A stretch of DNA of 64,000 nucleotides from Sphingobacteriia bacterium (GCA_017304685.1 JAFKLR010000005.1:24281-88280); one strand, 5' to 3'. Numbered from the stretch's first letter, positions 50,822 through 64,000 are shown. The notes: a model not told the origin generated them from the sequence alone. Made by a program: numbers and translations.

Positions 50822-52099
50822 ATGAAAACAGTTACATTCAAATGTCTTGAAAATATTAGATCTATTTTTGACAATCATAAAGCTGATGAAATTGAAACAC
50901 TTTTGATAGATCAAATAGGTAGATATGCAGAAAAAGATTGGATTAATGAAAGCGCTCATTCCCCAGATGCTGTAAAGGCGTACGATAATTTTTCACCAAT
51001 GGTTTGGCAAGAATTTAAAAATTTAAAGCATCTGTCTATTTCAATTGAATTTAGCTGTCTTAGCATATTATCCTATTTACCAAAACTTGAGACATTAAAT
51101 ATAAAAATAATATTCCACACCTCTTTTCTTTCTAAATTTAAAAAAATAATTTTACCAAATTTGAAACATTTAAATATAGACTTTGTTTCAAATGACACAC
51201 CTATTAACATAATTACTATATTAGAGGATATTATGCCTCCCGTTGAAATTACTAAAAATTTAACATCTTTTAGTCTTAAAAGTACTAGAAATTATAATAT
51301 TGAACCAATTTTAATTCGTGATTTAAAGTTTTTAAAAAATGCTGTTAATCTTCGCACATTGAGCTTAACTGAATGTAATCTTAAAAACTGGAAAATATTA
51401 AGCGTATGTAAGAATTTAATTTCTCTAGATTTGCGTGATGTTAGAGCCGCTGAAGGAGAAACAGCACTTCCACTTTTACCTAAATTAGAAAATTTATCAT
51501 TAACTAATATTATTCAGGCTCAACAAATTATTAGTAATACTCCTCCTCTACTAAGCGTAACTTCACTAAAAATTTTTAATGCTTACCTTGGCAAAACTAT
51601 TAATTTAAACTCTATTAATTCTATATTTCCTAATTTAAAAATATTTTCCTGTTCTGCTTATAATATTAAAAGTTTTAGTTCCCTTCCTTTAATGGCAAAA
51701 TTAGAATCTGTAGATGTTATAGGTGCTACGTATACTAATGACCCAGGAAATTCAATTTTTATTGACCTTAAAGATCTTGTAAAGCAGCCTAAACTAAGTA
51801 GCATTAATTTTAATATTTATGGATTTAAAGATTGGATTGGATGGGGGAATTACATGTCTACTTTATTTACACTTGCAAATTTAAACTTAACAAAGAATAT
51901 AAGTATAACTTCAAATGATAAGACTTTTGATAAGCATTTAGAAAGATTAATTAATTCACGTAAAACAGTAGGGTTTTATAATGCAGTGTCTTATGGTATC
52001 AGTAAGGGTATTGATGTAACGAAAAATAAAGCTATTGATGGATTTAGAAGCGGTGTAGATAAAAGTAAGAAAATTATTAGGTCATGTACTATACAATAA
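50822..52099 (+). CDS. effector candidate: leucine-rich-repeat protein ending in a CaaX box (CTIQ)
   Basis: 425 residues. A helical N-terminal cap (1-60) leads into about ten irregular LRR units (for example LKHLSISIEF, LPKLETLNIKI, NLRTLSLTECNL, NLISLDLRDV, LPKLENLSLTNI, FPNLKIFSCSAYNI), resembling the eukaryotic-type LRRs of intracellular-pathogen effectors. After about 375 comes an amphipathic basic tail (SKGIDVTKNKAIDGF, then SGVDKSKKIIRS) ending SCTIQ: a CaaX box with X = Gln, typically farnesylated, next to a polybasic stretch as in Ras-type membrane anchors. Strong SD. No signal peptide; I find no F-box. Host-membrane targeting is inference. Confidence 0.82.
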   Translation: MKTVTFKCLENIRSIFDNHKADEIETLLIDQIGRYAEKDWINESAHSPDAVKAYDNFSPMVWQEFKNLKHLSISIEFSCLSILSYLPKLETLNIKIIFHTSFLSKFKKIILPNLKHLNIDFVSNDTPINIITILEDIMPPVEITKNLTSFSLKSTRNYNIEPILIRDLKFLKNAVNLRTLSLTECNLKNWKILSVCKNLISLDLRDVRAAEGETALPLLPKLENLSLTNIIQAQQIISNTPPLLSVTSLKIFNAYLGKTINLNSINSIFPNLKIFSCSAYNIKSFSSLPLMAKLESVDVIGATYTNDPGNSIFIDLKDLVKQPKLSSINFNIYGFKDWIGWGNYMSTLFTLANLNLTKNISITSNDKTFDKHLERLINSRKTVGFYNAVSYGISKGIDVTKNKAIDGFRSGVDKSKKIIRSCTIQ

Positions 52100-52112
52100 T
52101 TAATGTAAAAAT

Positions 52113-52144
52113 AAAAAAGGGCTCTAAATTTAGAGCCCTTTTTT
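52113..52144. terminator. bidirectional terminator of rpoC and the LRR gene
   Basis: A 16-bp self-complementary stretch (52113-52128 with 52129-52144, AAATTT forming the turn) with GGGCTCT in the stem and A/T tracts at the ends. It lies 13 bp after the LRR gene and 22 bp after the rpoC stop. Confidence 0.92.
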
Positions 52145-52166
52145 ATTACTTTTTACCAATTATTAA

Positions 52167-56351
<4,185 letters not shown>

Positions 56352-56373
56352 TTAAAACTCCACACCTTTTATT

Positions 56374-59300
56374 TTATTCTTGAAACTCTTCGTTATCCAT
56401 ATCAATGTTCAAGCATAATGAACGCAATTCTTTTACCATTACATGGAATGATTCTGGAATACCACATTCGAAGTTTTGATCGCCTCGAATAATAGATTCA
56501 TATATTTTAATCCTACCTGTAACGTCATCTGATTTTACAGTAAGCATTTCTTGTAATGTATAAGATGCACCATATGCTTGTAATGCCCAACATTCCATTT
56601 CCCCAAATCTTTGACCACCAAAATGTGATTTACCACCTAATGGTTGCTGTGTAACAAGACTGTAAGGTCCAATAGAACGAGCGTGAATTTTATCATCAAC
56701 TAAGTGATGTAATTTCAACATATATATATAACCTACTGTTACTTTACGTTCGAAAGCTTCACCTGTTCTACCATCGAATAGCGTAACTTGGCCTGAACTA
56801 TCTAAGCCTGCAAATTCAAGCATTTTGTTAATATCTTTTTCTTTTGCACCGTCAAATACTGGAGTAGAAAAATACGCCCCTCTTTTTAATTTTTTAGCAT
56901 ATTCAATTACATCTGCATCAGATAGTTTTTCAACAGCTCTTGCACTTTTTTGACCTTCGTACATATCTGAAAGCTTAGAACGCAGCTCAGTTACATTTTC
57001 TTCTTTAGATTCAATTTTTCTGAGCATTTCACCTATTTGCTTACCTATACCAGCAGAAGCCCAGCCTAAGTGAGTTTCAAGAATTTGTCCTATATTCATC
57101 CTTGAAGGTACACCAAGTGGATTTAACACCATATCAACAGGGGTTCCATCTTCCATAAATGGCATATCTTCAGCAGGTAAAATCCTTGAAATAACACCTT
57201 TATTTCCATGGCGTCCAGCCATTTTATCACCAGGCTGTAATTTATGCTTTGTTGCAAGATATACTTTAACAACTTTTAAAGCACCCTGTGGTAAATCATC
57301 ACCAGATTGTACTTTCTCAACTTTAGCATTGAAGCGTTTATTTAATTGTTCAACCATGTAGTTAAATTGCTGTTTCATGGTTTCAATTTCGTTAGTAACC
57401 TTTTCATCAGCTACTACAAATTGCCAATATTGACCTCTACTATAATTAGAAAGAACCTCTTTATTAATTTTAGAACCAGGTTTTGCGCCTTTTGGCCCTG
57501 CAATTATTTCTTGATTCATTAAAACTTGAGCTAATCTACCATAATAGTAATTTTCTAAAATAACCTGTTCATCATCACGGTCTTTAGCTAGTCTTTCAAT
57601 TTCTTGTCTTTCAATTGCTAACGCTCTTTCATCTTTTTCAACACCACGGCGTGACAATATTCTAACTGATACGATTGTACCTGTTACTCCAGGTGGTACA
57701 TGTAATGAAGAATCTCTTACATCAGCAGCTTTTTCACCAAATATAGCACGTAGTAATTTTTCTTCTGGTGTCATTGGCGATTCGCTTTTTGGCGTAACTT
57801 TACCAACTAAAATATCACCAGGTTTTACTTCAGCACCCACATGTACTATACCTGTTTCATCTAAATGTCTTAAACTTTCTTCACTTACATTGGGTATATC
57901 ACGTGTAATTTCTTCAGGGCCTAATCTTGTGTCACGTGCAACTACTTCAAATTCTTCTATATGAATTGAGGTAAATACATCATCTTTTACTATTCTTTCT
58001 GAAATAAGAATTGAATCTTCAAAGTTATAACCATTCCAAGGCATGAATGCTACAAGTACGTTACTTCCAAGTGCTAATTCACCATTATTTGTACTTGGAC
58101 CATCTGCAATAACTTGTCCCTTCTGAACGTATTCGCCTACTTTAACTAACGGCTTTTGAGTAATACATGTATTAAAGTTTGAGCGTTGATATTTAAGTAA
58201 ATTATAGATATCTACGCCTGGTGATTCTTGATCATCACTACTATCAGCTCTTATTACTATCCTTGTACTATCTACCTGATCGATAAAACCACTTCTTCTT
58301 GCAATTACTGTTACTCCAGAGTCTTGTGCTACTAACCCTTCTATACCAGTACCTACAAAAGGCGCATCAGTGTAAACGAGTGGTACAGCTTGACGTTGCA
58401 TGTTTGATCCCATAAGAGCACGGTTCGCGTCATCGTTCTCTAAGAATGGAATTAACGAAGCTGCAACAGATACTAATTGCATTGGTGTTACGTCAATAAA
58501 ATCAATCTTATCAGGCGACGCCATAATAAAATCACCATTTTTACGACATGATACTAAATGTTCTAAGAATTTACCATTTTCATCAATAATTGCATTTGCC
58601 TGAGCAATAGTATATTTACCTTCTTCAATTGCAGATAGATAAATAACTTCATCGGTTACCATTTGATCGGTAACTTTACGATATGGACTTTCAATAAAAC
58701 CATGCTTATTAATACTTGCAAAAGTTGCAAGAGAGTTAATAAGACCAATATTTTGACCTTCCGGAGTTTCAATTGGGCAAATACGACCATAATGTGTTGG
58801 ATGTACGTCACGTACTTCGAAACTTGCTCTATCTCTTGTAAGACCACCAGGCCCTAAAGCTGACAATCTTCTCTTATGAGTAATTTCTGAGAGTGGATTA
58901 GTTTGATCCATAAATTGGGATAATTGCGATGTTCCAAAGAATTCACGAACAACACTTCCAAGTAATTTAGAGTTAATAAGATCATGAGGCATAACTGTGT
59001 CTATATCTACACTTGTCATTCTCTCTAAAATTGTTCTTTGCATTCTTACTAAACCAATACGGAATTGGTTTTCTACAAGTTCCCCTACTGATCTTACCCT
59101 ACGATTACCTAAGTGATCGATATCATCGATTACACCTAAACCATCACGTATTTTAATAAGAGTTCTAATGATATTAATAATATCATCTTTTGTTAAAACT
59201 CTTAAATTTTCATCAGCGTTTAATTCAACCCTTGCATTAATTTTTACACGGCCTACTACTGAAAGATCATATCTATCTTGATTAAAAAATAGGTTTTCAA

Positions 59301-60477
59301 ATACTGATTGAGCAGCTTCAAATGTTGCTGGCTCACCTGGACGCAATACACGGAAAATATCTAGTAAAGCGTCTTCGATAGTTAAATTTTTATCAGCGAA
59401 TAATGTATTTCTAATATAAGGTCCTACAGTAACATGGTCTATACCAAGTAATGAAACATCTTTAATGCTTAGATTATTTATTGCTTCAATTGCACTTTCT
59501 GTTAACTCGTAACCCGCTTCAAACAATACTTCACCGGTACTTTTATCTATAATATCTTCAGCTAAAAAACCACCTATTAAATCTTCATCATCAATAAGGT
59601 AATTTTCCAAACCTTCTTCAATTAATTTTTTGCCTAAACGTGGGGTAATTTTAGTACCAGCTTCTACTACTACTTTACCACTGTTCGCATCAACAATAGG
59701 TTTTGTAAGTTTTGTGCCTCTAAACTTTTCAATATTAAATTTAGCAGACCATTGTTTATTTTTTCTTGTATATTTTTGTGTAGTATAAAATAAATCATAT
59801 ATTTCTTTAGTTGAATACCCTAATGCTCTGAGTAAACTTGAAACGTATAATTTTCTTTTTCTATCAATTCTAAAGTAAATTAAATCTTTAGCATCATATT
59901 CAAAGTCTAACCATGAACCTCTATACGGTATAACTCTTGCAGAATATAGGTATTTACCTGAAACGTGTGTTTTACCACCATCATGATCAAAGAAAACACC
60001 AGGAGAACGGTGCATTTGTGATACAATAACTCTTTCTGTACCATTAATAATAAAGGTACCATTTTCAGTCATAAGAGGTATATCACCCATATATACTTCT
60101 TGTTCTTTAATACCTTTTACTTCTTTAGAACCTGTATCTTCATCAACTTCCCATACTATAAGTCTAAATGTAACCTTAAGAGGCGCAGCAAAATTTACTC
60201 CCCTTTGACGGCTTTCATCAACATCATATTTTGGTTGATCTAAATAATATGATACAAACTCTAATGTTGCTGTTCCTGAAGGTTCACTAATAGGAAATAT
60301 AGAATTAAGTACTTCTTGTAACCCTATATTTTCTCTTTTATCTCCAGAAATATCATCTTGCAAAAATTTCTTATATGAATCTTTTTGTACTTTTATAAGA
60401 TTTGGAATTTTTGCAACTGGTTCTATTTTACTAAAGGACTTGCGGATTATGTTATTTGATGCACTCACATTCTGCAT
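56374..60477 (-). CDS. rpoB: DNA-directed RNA polymerase beta subunit
   Basis: 1367 residues. The rifampicin-binding cluster is wild type by comparison with E. coli ([21 protein letters not shown], then LSALGPGG; the positions of Asp516, His526 and Ser531 are unchanged). The catalytic Lys region ([17 protein letters not shown]) and C-terminal clamp motif ([24 protein letters not shown]) are intact. It follows rplL by 110 bp with a hairpin in the gap, and precedes rpoC. Start at ATG 60475-60477 after an SD (GGAGA). Confidence 0.99.
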   Translation of the reverse strand: MQNVSASNNIIRKSFSKIEPVAKIPNLIKVQKDSYKKFLQDDISGDKRENIGLQEVLNSIFPISEPSGTATLEFVSYYLDQPKYDVDESRQRGVNFAAPLKVTFRLIVWEVDEDTGSKEVKGIKEQEVYMGDIPLMTENGTFIINGTERVIVSQMHRSPGVFFDHDGGKTHVSGKYLYSARVIPYRGSWLDFEYDAKDLIYFRIDRKRKLYVSSLLRALGYSTKEIYDLFYTTQKYTRKNKQWSAKFNIEKFRGTKLTKPIVDANSGKVVVEAGTKITPRLGKKLIEEGLENYLIDDEDLIGGFLAEDIIDKSTGEVLFEAGYELTESAIEAINNLSIKDVSLLGIDHVTVGPYIRNTLFADKNLTIEDALLDIFRVLRPGEPATFEAAQSVFENLFFNQDRYDLSVVGRVKINARVELNADENLRVLTKDDIINIIRTLIKIRDGLGVIDDIDHLGNRRVRSVGELVENQFRIGLVRMQRTILERMTSVDIDTVMPHDLINSKLLGSVVREFFGTSQLSQFMDQTNPLSEITHKRRLSALGPGGLTRDRASFEVRDVHPTHYGRICPIETPEGQNIGLINSLATFASINKHGFIESPYRKVTDQMVTDEVIYLSAIEEGKYTIAQANAIIDENGKFLEHLVSCRKNGDFIMASPDKIDFIDVTPMQLVSVAASLIPFLENDDANRALMGSNMQRQAVPLVYTDAPFVGTGIEGLVAQDSGVTVIARRSGFIDQVDSTRIVIRADSSDDQESPGVDIYNLLKYQRSNFNTCITQKPLVKVGEYVQKGQVIADGPSTNNGELALGSNVLVAFMPWNGYNFEDSILISERIVKDDVFTSIHIEEFEVVARDTRLGPEEITRDIPNVSEESLRHLDETGIVHVGAEVKPGDILVGKVTPKSESPMTPEEKLLRAIFGEKAADVRDSSLHVPPGVTGTIVSVRILSRRGVEKDERALAIERQEIERLAKDRDDEQVILENYYYGRLAQVLMNQEIIAGPKGAKPGSKINKEVLSNYSRGQYWQFVVADEKVTNEIETMKQQFNYMVEQLNKRFNAKVEKVQSGDDLPQGALKVVKVYLATKHKLQPGDKMAGRHGNKGVISRILPAEDMPFMEDGTPVDMVLNPLGVPSRMNIGQILETHLGWASAGIGKQIGEMLRKIESKEENVTELRSKLSDMYEGQKSARAVEKLSDADVIEYAKKLKRGAYFSTPVFDGAKEKDINKMLEFAGLDSSGQVTLFDGRTGEAFERKVTVGYIYMLKLHHLVDDKIHARSIGPYSLVTQQPLGGKSHFGGQRFGEMECWALQAYGASYTLQEMLTVKSDDVTGRIKIYESIIRGDQNFECGIPESFHVMVKELRSLCLNIDMDNEEFQE

Positions 60478-60535
60478 GTATGTCTCCGAAGATATATTCT
60501 TAAATCAAAATTGTTAACTTATATATATAATGAGA

Positions 60536-60563
60536 TTAAGGGCGTTAAGATTAACGCCCTTAA
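60536..60563 (-). promoter_or_regulatory. rplL-rpoB intergenic hairpin (attenuator or processing site candidate)
   Basis: A 13-bp inverted repeat (TTAAGGGCGTTAA at 60536-60548 with TTAACGCCCTTAA at 60551-60563, very short loop) lies between rplL and rpoB. On the minus strand the downstream bases (CTCATTATATA) lack a U-run, so it is not a full terminator. In other bacteria this gap holds an attenuator or RNase III site that sets the ratio of ribosomal protein to RNA polymerase. Function here is inference. Confidence 0.65.
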
Positions 60564-60587
60564 ATCTATTTTTGTATTGTACAAAAG

Positions 60588-60974
60588 TTATTTAACTTCA
60601 ACTTTTGCACCAGCAGCTTCAAGCTGTTGTTTAATTTTTTGAGCTTCATCTTTAGAGCAGCTATCTTTTACTACTTTTGGAGCTCCTTCAACTAAGTCTT
60701 TAGCTTCCTTAAGACCAAGGCTTGGCATAATAGTACGGATTTCTTTAATCACGTTAATTTTATTAGCGCCACCATCAGTAAGTGTAACTGTAAATTCAGT
60801 TTTTTCTTGAGCAGCTTCAGCACCAGCACCACCTGCAGCTGGCATTGCAGCCATTGCAACAGGAGCAGCAGCTGATACGCCCCACTTCTCTTCTAACATT
60901 TTTGATAATTCAGCAGCTTCCATAACGGTAAGAGCTGAAAGTTGATCTACTATTTTTTCTAAATTTGCTGACAT
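60588..60974 (-). CDS. rplL: 50S ribosomal protein L7/L12
   Basis: Stalk protein that recruits translational GTPases. 128 residues: N-terminal dimerisation helices ([27 protein letters not shown]), Ala/Gly-rich hinge ([20 protein letters not shown]) and C-terminal domain ([27 protein letters not shown]). All typical. 61 bp after rplJ. Confidence 0.99.
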   Translation of the reverse strand: MSANLEKIVDQLSALTVMEAAELSKMLEEKWGVSAAAPVAMAAMPAAGGAGAEAAQEKTEFTVTLTDGGANKINVIKEIRTIMPSLGLKEAKDLVEGAPKVVKDSCSKDEAQKIKQQLEAAGAKVEVK

Positions 60975-61035
60975 TGTTTCCTCAACCTAATTAATTAACA
61001 ACAATACGTAACATGAATGCAATGTTTTTGCAACA

Positions 61036-61545
61036 TTAATCATTCTTGGATGCATACGTTTTAAGAACTCTAGCAACCTTGCTAGGAACCTCATTAATAG
61101 CACCCGCAACGCGTGATGCAGGAGTTTGTATAATTCCCAAAATTTTTGCTCTAAGCTCATCAAGTGATGGTAAGGTAGCTATAACCTTAACTGATGCTTC
61201 ATCGACTAATTTGCCATTAAGCACCCCACCCACAATTTTCAAACTCTCTTTATCTTTTGCAAAATTTACAATTTCTTTTACAAAAGCAGGTTCATTAGAA
61301 TAAGCTATTGCGGTTGGTCCCTTAAGAACAGGGTCCATACACTCAAAAGAGGTTTCTTTTATTGCAAGCTTTGTAAGCCTGTTTTTTATCACTTTCATCT
61401 TACCTTGTGAAGATCCAACCCTTTTTCTTAATTCGGTTAAATCAGCTACAGTAAGACCATGATAATAAAAAGCGACTGCCATAGTGTTTTTCTTAAACTC
61501 TTCATTAACACTTGCAACTAAATTTATTTTTTCATTTTTACGCAC
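61036..61545 (-). CDS. rplJ: 50S ribosomal protein L10
   Basis: Base of the L12 stalk, binds 23S rRNA with L11. 169 residues: N-terminal rRNA-binding domain (KNTMAVAFYYHGLTVADLTELRKRV... MKVIKNRLTKLA) and C-terminal helix that binds L12 dimers. In E. coli the L10-L12 complex represses translation of its own mRNA. The 43-bp rplA-rplJ gap is too short to judge a leader site. Confidence 0.98.
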   Translation of the reverse strand: MRKNEKINLVASVNEEFKKNTMAVAFYYHGLTVADLTELRKRVGSSQGKMKVIKNRLTKLAIKETSFECMDPVLKGPTAIAYSNEPAFVKEIVNFAKDKESLKIVGGVLNGKLVDEASVKVIATLPSLDELRAKILGIIQTPASRVAGAINEVPSKVARVLKTYASKND

Positions 61546-61588
61546 TTTTTAATCTCCAAAGTAACGAATTTTAAAATTAAAATCCTTT

Positions 61589-62308
61589 TTAGTCTAAAAC
61601 TGAACTAATTTCAAGTTTTAATGAAGGTCCCATTGTGGTCGCTACATAAACTGATTTTAAGTAAGTTCCTTTAGCTCCACTTGGCTTAGCCTTAATTACA
61701 GCATCAACGAAAGCTTTAACATTTTCCATAATTTGCTGTTTTTTAAAGCTAATTTTACCAACACCTGCATGGACTATACCGGCCTTTTCAGCTCTAAACT
61801 CAACTTGACCTTCTTTAACATTTTTAACTGCATTTGCAACATCCATTGTCACAGTTCCAGTTTTTGGGTTTGGCATTAACCCTCTTGGACCTAGTACTTT
61901 TGCTGCTTTTCCTAGAACACCCATCATATCGGGAGTAGCAATACAACGATCAAAGTTAACTGTACCATTAACCACTTGCTCTACTAAATCTTCCGCTCCA
62001 ACAATTTCTGCTCCAGCTGCTTTTGCTTCTTCAGCTTTTGCACCTTTTGCAAATACTGCTACTACTATTTTCTTCCCAGTACCGTGTGGAAGTTGAGCTA
62101 CACCCCGTACATTTTGATCAGAATGTCTAGTATCAACGCCTAAATTAACACTAACTTCAACTGTTTGGTCAAACTTAGCTTTTGGCATTTCCATCATAAT
62201 ATTAACAGCTTCATCTAATTTATAAAGTTTAGCTGATTCAACCATCGCAAGTCTTGCAGCATAATTTTTAGGAAGCTTTTTTGGCTTTATAACATTTGTT
62301 TTTGACAT
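61589..62308 (-). CDS. rplA: 50S ribosomal protein L1
   Basis: Mobile L1 stalk protein, active in E-site tRNA release and a translational repressor of rplKA in other bacteria. 239 residues, normal; signature [24 protein letters not shown] and GHGTGK-like [17 protein letters not shown]. It lies 15 bp downstream of rplK. Confidence 0.99.
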   Translation of the reverse strand: MSKTNVIKPKKLPKNYAARLAMVESAKLYKLDEAVNIMMEMPKAKFDQTVEVSVNLGVDTRHSDQNVRGVAQLPHGTGKKIVVAVFAKGAKAEEAKAAGAEIVGAEDLVEQVVNGTVNFDRCIATPDMMGVLGKAAKVLGPRGLMPNPKTGTVTMDVANAVKNVKEGQVEFRAEKAGIVHAGVGKISFKKQQIMENVKAFVDAVIKAKPSGAKGTYLKSVYVATTMGPSLKLEISSVLD

Positions 62309-62323
62309 ATTTTAACCTCAAAT

Positions 62324-62755
62324 TTATTCCTCGACCACCTCTATACCAGCTGATCTTGCAGTTCCCATGATAATTTTCATAGCTGCATCTATATCATTAG
62401 CATTTAAATCTTTCATTTTATGGGTAGCTATTTCCTTTATTTTAGCTAATGTAATTTTACCAGCTTTATCTTTACCTGGGGCTTTCGATCCACTTGCTAA
62501 ACCAGCAGCTTTTTTTACTAATACAGAAGCTGGAGCAGTTTTTGTTATAAAGGTAAATGATTTATCTGCATACACAGTAATAACTACAGGTAGTGGTAAA
62601 CCAGGTTCCATTGATTGTGTTTGTGCATTAAAGGCTTTACAAAATTCCATAATATTTAAACCACGTTGACCAAGAGCTGGTCCAATTGGTGGTGACGGAT
62701 TTGCTTTACCCGCAGGTACTTGTAATTTAATATAGCCTAAAATTTTCTTTGCCAT
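62324..62755 (-). CDS. rplK: 50S ribosomal protein L11
   Basis: GTPase-centre protein and thiopeptide target. 143 residues: [23 protein letters not shown]-terminus and the C-terminal 23S-binding domain ([34 protein letters not shown]). It follows nusG by 46 bp. Confidence 0.99.
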   Translation of the reverse strand: MAKKILGYIKLQVPAGKANPSPPIGPALGQRGLNIMEFCKAFNAQTQSMEPGLPLPVVITVYADKSFTFITKTAPASVLVKKAAGLASGSKAPGKDKAGKITLAKIKEIATHKMKDLNANDIDAAMKIIMGTARSAGIEVVEE

Positions 62756-62801
62756 AATTATTAATCCTCGAATCTTAAAATTTTTTCGTGTATCTATTTA
62801 A

Positions 62802-63344
62802 CTAAATTTTTGTTACTTGTCCATATTCAAGTTCAATTGGGGTCGCTCTGCCGAAAATTGATACAGATAATTTTAATCTAGCTTTAGCCTGATCAACTTC
62901 TTCTACTACACCAACAAATCCTTCAAATGGACCATCTATAATCTTAACCGATTGACCAATTTCGTAGCTATCTGTATGTTTTGGAGCTAATGCTGCTTGT
63001 TCTATTTGTTCAAATATTCTTTTTACTTCAGCATCTGGTATTGGTTGCGGTTTATTATTAGCACCTAAAAAGTTTGTAACTTTCGGAATATTTCTTACTA
63101 AATGCCAAGTTTCATCATTCATTACCATTTTCACTAATACGTATCCAGGAAAAATCTTCTTTTCTGCATTAACTTTTTTTCCCTTACGTATTTCTACAAC
63201 ACCTTCAGTTGGAACTACTACATCTTCAAAAGATTCCACTAAACCTTTCGAGTTTGCTTTTTCCATTATAGTTTGAGCAACTTTTTTTTCATGACCTGAT
63301 AAACAATATAAAATATACCAGCGACTATTAATAACTTCAGACAC
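62802..63344 (-). CDS. nusG: transcription termination/antitermination protein NusG
   Basis: Binds RNA polymerase and couples it to the ribosome (S10) or Rho. 180 residues: NGN domain starting RWYILYCLSGHEKKVAQTIM and a C-terminal KOW domain (GQSVKIIDGPFEGFVGVVEEVD). It ends typically in VTKI. 2 bp after secE. Confidence 0.98.
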   Translation of the reverse strand: MSEVINSRWYILYCLSGHEKKVAQTIMEKANSKGLVESFEDVVVPTEGVVEIRKGKKVNAEKKIFPGYVLVKMVMNDETWHLVRNIPKVTNFLGANNKPQPIPDAEVKRIFEQIEQAALAPKHTDSYEIGQSVKIIDGPFEGFVGVVEEVDQAKARLKLSVSIFGRATPIELEYGQVTKI

Positions 63345-63346
63345 TA

Positions 63347-63544
63347 CTATCCTCCAATATTCAAGATAATTTGTATTACTTTAAAAATAATAGCATCAAT
63401 AGCTATAAAGAATAGTGATAGCATTATTACTACAAACACTACGACTGCTGATGTTATCAATGCATCGCGCTTCTCAGGATAAACTATCTTTGAGGCTTCT
63501 TGTTTAACTTGTTTAATAAACTCTAAAGCTTTAATATTGCTCAT
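63347..63544 (-). CDS. secE: preprotein translocase subunit SecE
   Basis: Small essential component of the SecYEG channel. 65 residues with one membrane helix (about 30-60, LITSAVVVFVVIMLSLFFIA) after the amphipathic helix ALEFIKQVKQEASKIVYPEK. Located between tRNA-Trp and nusG as in most alphaproteobacteria. Confidence 0.98.
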   Translation of the reverse strand: MSNIKALEFIKQVKQEASKIVYPEKRDALITSAVVVFVVIMLSLFFIAIDAIIFKVIQIILNIGG

Positions 63545-63571
63545 AACTTAAACTACTTTCAACTTGCCAAT

Positions 63572-63647
63572 TGGCAGGAGAGAAGGGACTCGAACCCCCA
63601 ACCCCCGGTTTTGGAGACCGGTGCTCTACCAATTGAGCTACACTCCT
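63572..63647 (-). tRNA. tRNA-Trp (anticodon CCA)
   Basis: Minus-strand cloverleaf: acceptor AGGAGTG/CTCTCCT with one T-T mismatch at pair 6-67, D-arm GTAGCTCAATTGGTAGAGC, anticodon stem CCGGT/ACCGG with loop CTCCAAA (CCA), T-arm GGGGGTTCGAGTCCC, discriminator G and encoded CCA (63572-63574). It lies between tuf and secE, the standard location. The acceptor mismatch is mild and may be tolerated. Confidence 0.97.
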
Positions 63648-63662
63648 AAAATTTAATCAACA

Positions 63663-63781
63663 CTACTCTTTTTCATAATTTAGGTTTTAGAAAAACCCTT
63701 ATCATTTTCCCTTATATACATTTTTTATAATATAATGTAAATAATTATTAAGCCTTTCATCTAAATTTTGAAAAAGAGTAG
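63663..63781. repeat. long-range 21-nt inverted repeat between tRNA-Trp and tuf
   Basis: CTACTCTTTTTCATAATTTAG (arm 1, 63663-63683) and its complement with one mismatch (arm 2, 63761-63781) are 77 nt apart in this gene-free gap. A small hairpin (GGTTTT/AAAACC, 63683-63697) and the candidate trnW promoter lie between the arms. Confidence 0.75.
63713..63741 (-). promoter_or_regulatory. candidate promoter of trnW-secE-nusG-rpl-rpo
   Basis: On the minus strand, TTTACA (63736-63741) and TATATA (63713-63718) are 17 nt apart. Transcription would start near 63706, about 60 nt before tRNA-Trp. It sits inside the long inverted repeat. Confidence 0.6.
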
Positions 63782-63798
63782 AGTACACCTTATTAATA

Positions 63799-63839
63799 AT
63801 TATGGGTTATACAAGCCTAAACTCAATATAACCCATAAT
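63799..63839 (-). terminator. hairpin after tuf
   Basis: A 13-bp stem (ATTATGGGTTATA at 63799-63811 with TATAACCCATAAT at 63827-63839) and 15-nt loop follow the tuf stop by 13 nt. No clear U-run follows on the minus strand, so it may be an imperfect terminator or an mRNA 3'-end stabiliser. Confidence 0.5.
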
Positions 63840-63852
63840 AAATTGATAACTA

Positions 63853-64000
63853 CTATTCTACAATTTTAGAGACTACGCCAGCGCCTACAGTTCTACCGCC
63901 TTCACGGATAGCGAAGCGTAAGCCTTCATCCATAGCGATTGGTGATATTAATGTAATTGTTAATCTCACGTTATCGCCTGGCATAATCATTTCTCTACCT
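63853..64000 (-). CDS. tuf: elongation factor Tu (C-terminal part; 5' end outside window)
   Basis: The last 48 codons and stop of EF-Tu, beginning [17 protein letters not shown] and ending [11 protein letters not shown]. The C-terminal beta-barrel domain 3 sequence [22 protein letters not shown] is unmistakable. EF-Tu delivers aminoacyl-tRNA to the ribosome. Local GC is higher than the surroundings, as expected for a highly expressed gene. Confidence 0.99.
   Translation of the reverse strand, partial: GREMIMPGDNVRLTITLISPIAMDEGLRFAIREGGRTVGAGVVSKIVE

Noticed and set aside
50822..51020. Possible F-box in the N-terminus of the LRR-CaaX protein
   Set aside because: The spacing and the Leu-Pro...Ile-Phe...Trp pattern of F-boxes is not met; only a helical cap is visible.
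58895..59000. Rifampicin-resistance substitutions in RpoB
   Set aside because: Positions equivalent to 516, 526 and 531 of E. coli are all wild type.

Overview
The window is one stretch of an AT-rich (roughly 30% GC by eye), gene-dense alphaproteobacterial chromosome. Conserved blocks support this: tuf-trnW-secE-nusG-rplKAJL-rpoBC, hflK-hflC-degP, lptG-lptD-surA, fba-thiE-like-efp-suhB, ugd-galU, ppdK and glyQS. Low GC, several decayed or shortened genes and a set of orphan proteins with eukaryote-directed features point to an obligate intracellular lineage, most likely Rickettsiales. Intact lpxC, lptD, lptF, lptG, a DD-carboxypeptidase and a DD-dipeptidase show that LPS and peptidoglycan are retained, which argues against Anaplasmataceae. 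Family placement is inference.

Layout. 1-6.4 kb (minus): clpP (cut by the window edge), tig, tRNA-Leu(UAG), an orphan, rpsD, trmJ, tsaB and a CobS-like AAA+ ATPase. 6.5-7.7 kb: an orphan on plus. 7.7-18.9 kb (minus): ppdK, glyS, glyQ, an S49 peptidase, ugd, galU and a DivL-like PAS sensor protein with Tyr in place of the phospho-acceptor His. Directly upstream of the DivL-like gene is a decayed 3' end of ahcY (18942-19160). 19.2-20.7 kb: a DD-carboxypeptidase and a phasin-like protein. 20.9-24.4 kb (plus): hflK-hflC-degP. 24.4-27.6 kb: a gene-free 410 bp, two orphans, then rplT and rpmI. 27.7-33.7 kb (plus): a pseudopilin, trxA, a miniature glutamine synthetase-like gene, cyaY, an ABC exporter, dps and a Pif1-like helicase. 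33.8-39.4 kb (plus): ftsZ-lptG-lptD-surA. 39.5-46.2 kb: an orphan, recJ-lptF-ddpX-like (minus), an orphan and lpxC. 46.4-49.2 kb (plus): class I aldolase, ThiE-like, efp, SuhB-like. 49.2-52.1 kb: a divergent pair of orphan effector candidates. 52.2-64 kb (minus): rpoC, rpoB, rplL, rplJ, rplA, rplK, nusG, secE, tRNA-Trp and the end of tuf.

Most striking observation: three unrelated orphan proteins (25704-26891, 49238-50635, 50822-52099) end in exact eukaryotic CaaX prenylation boxes (CIFI, CIIL, CTIQ). Each has basic residues just upstream, and one has leucine-rich repeats and another a weak ankyrin-like segment. None of the housekeeping proteins whose C-terminus lies in the window ends this way. 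I read them as candidate secreted effectors lipidated by host prenyltransferases. Other notable points are the ahcY relic, the DivL-like pseudokinase, a SuhB homologue without its catalytic metal ligands, a 263-residue glutamine synthetase-like protein, and a 21-nt inverted repeat bracketing the probable tRNA-Trp/secE/nusG promoter.
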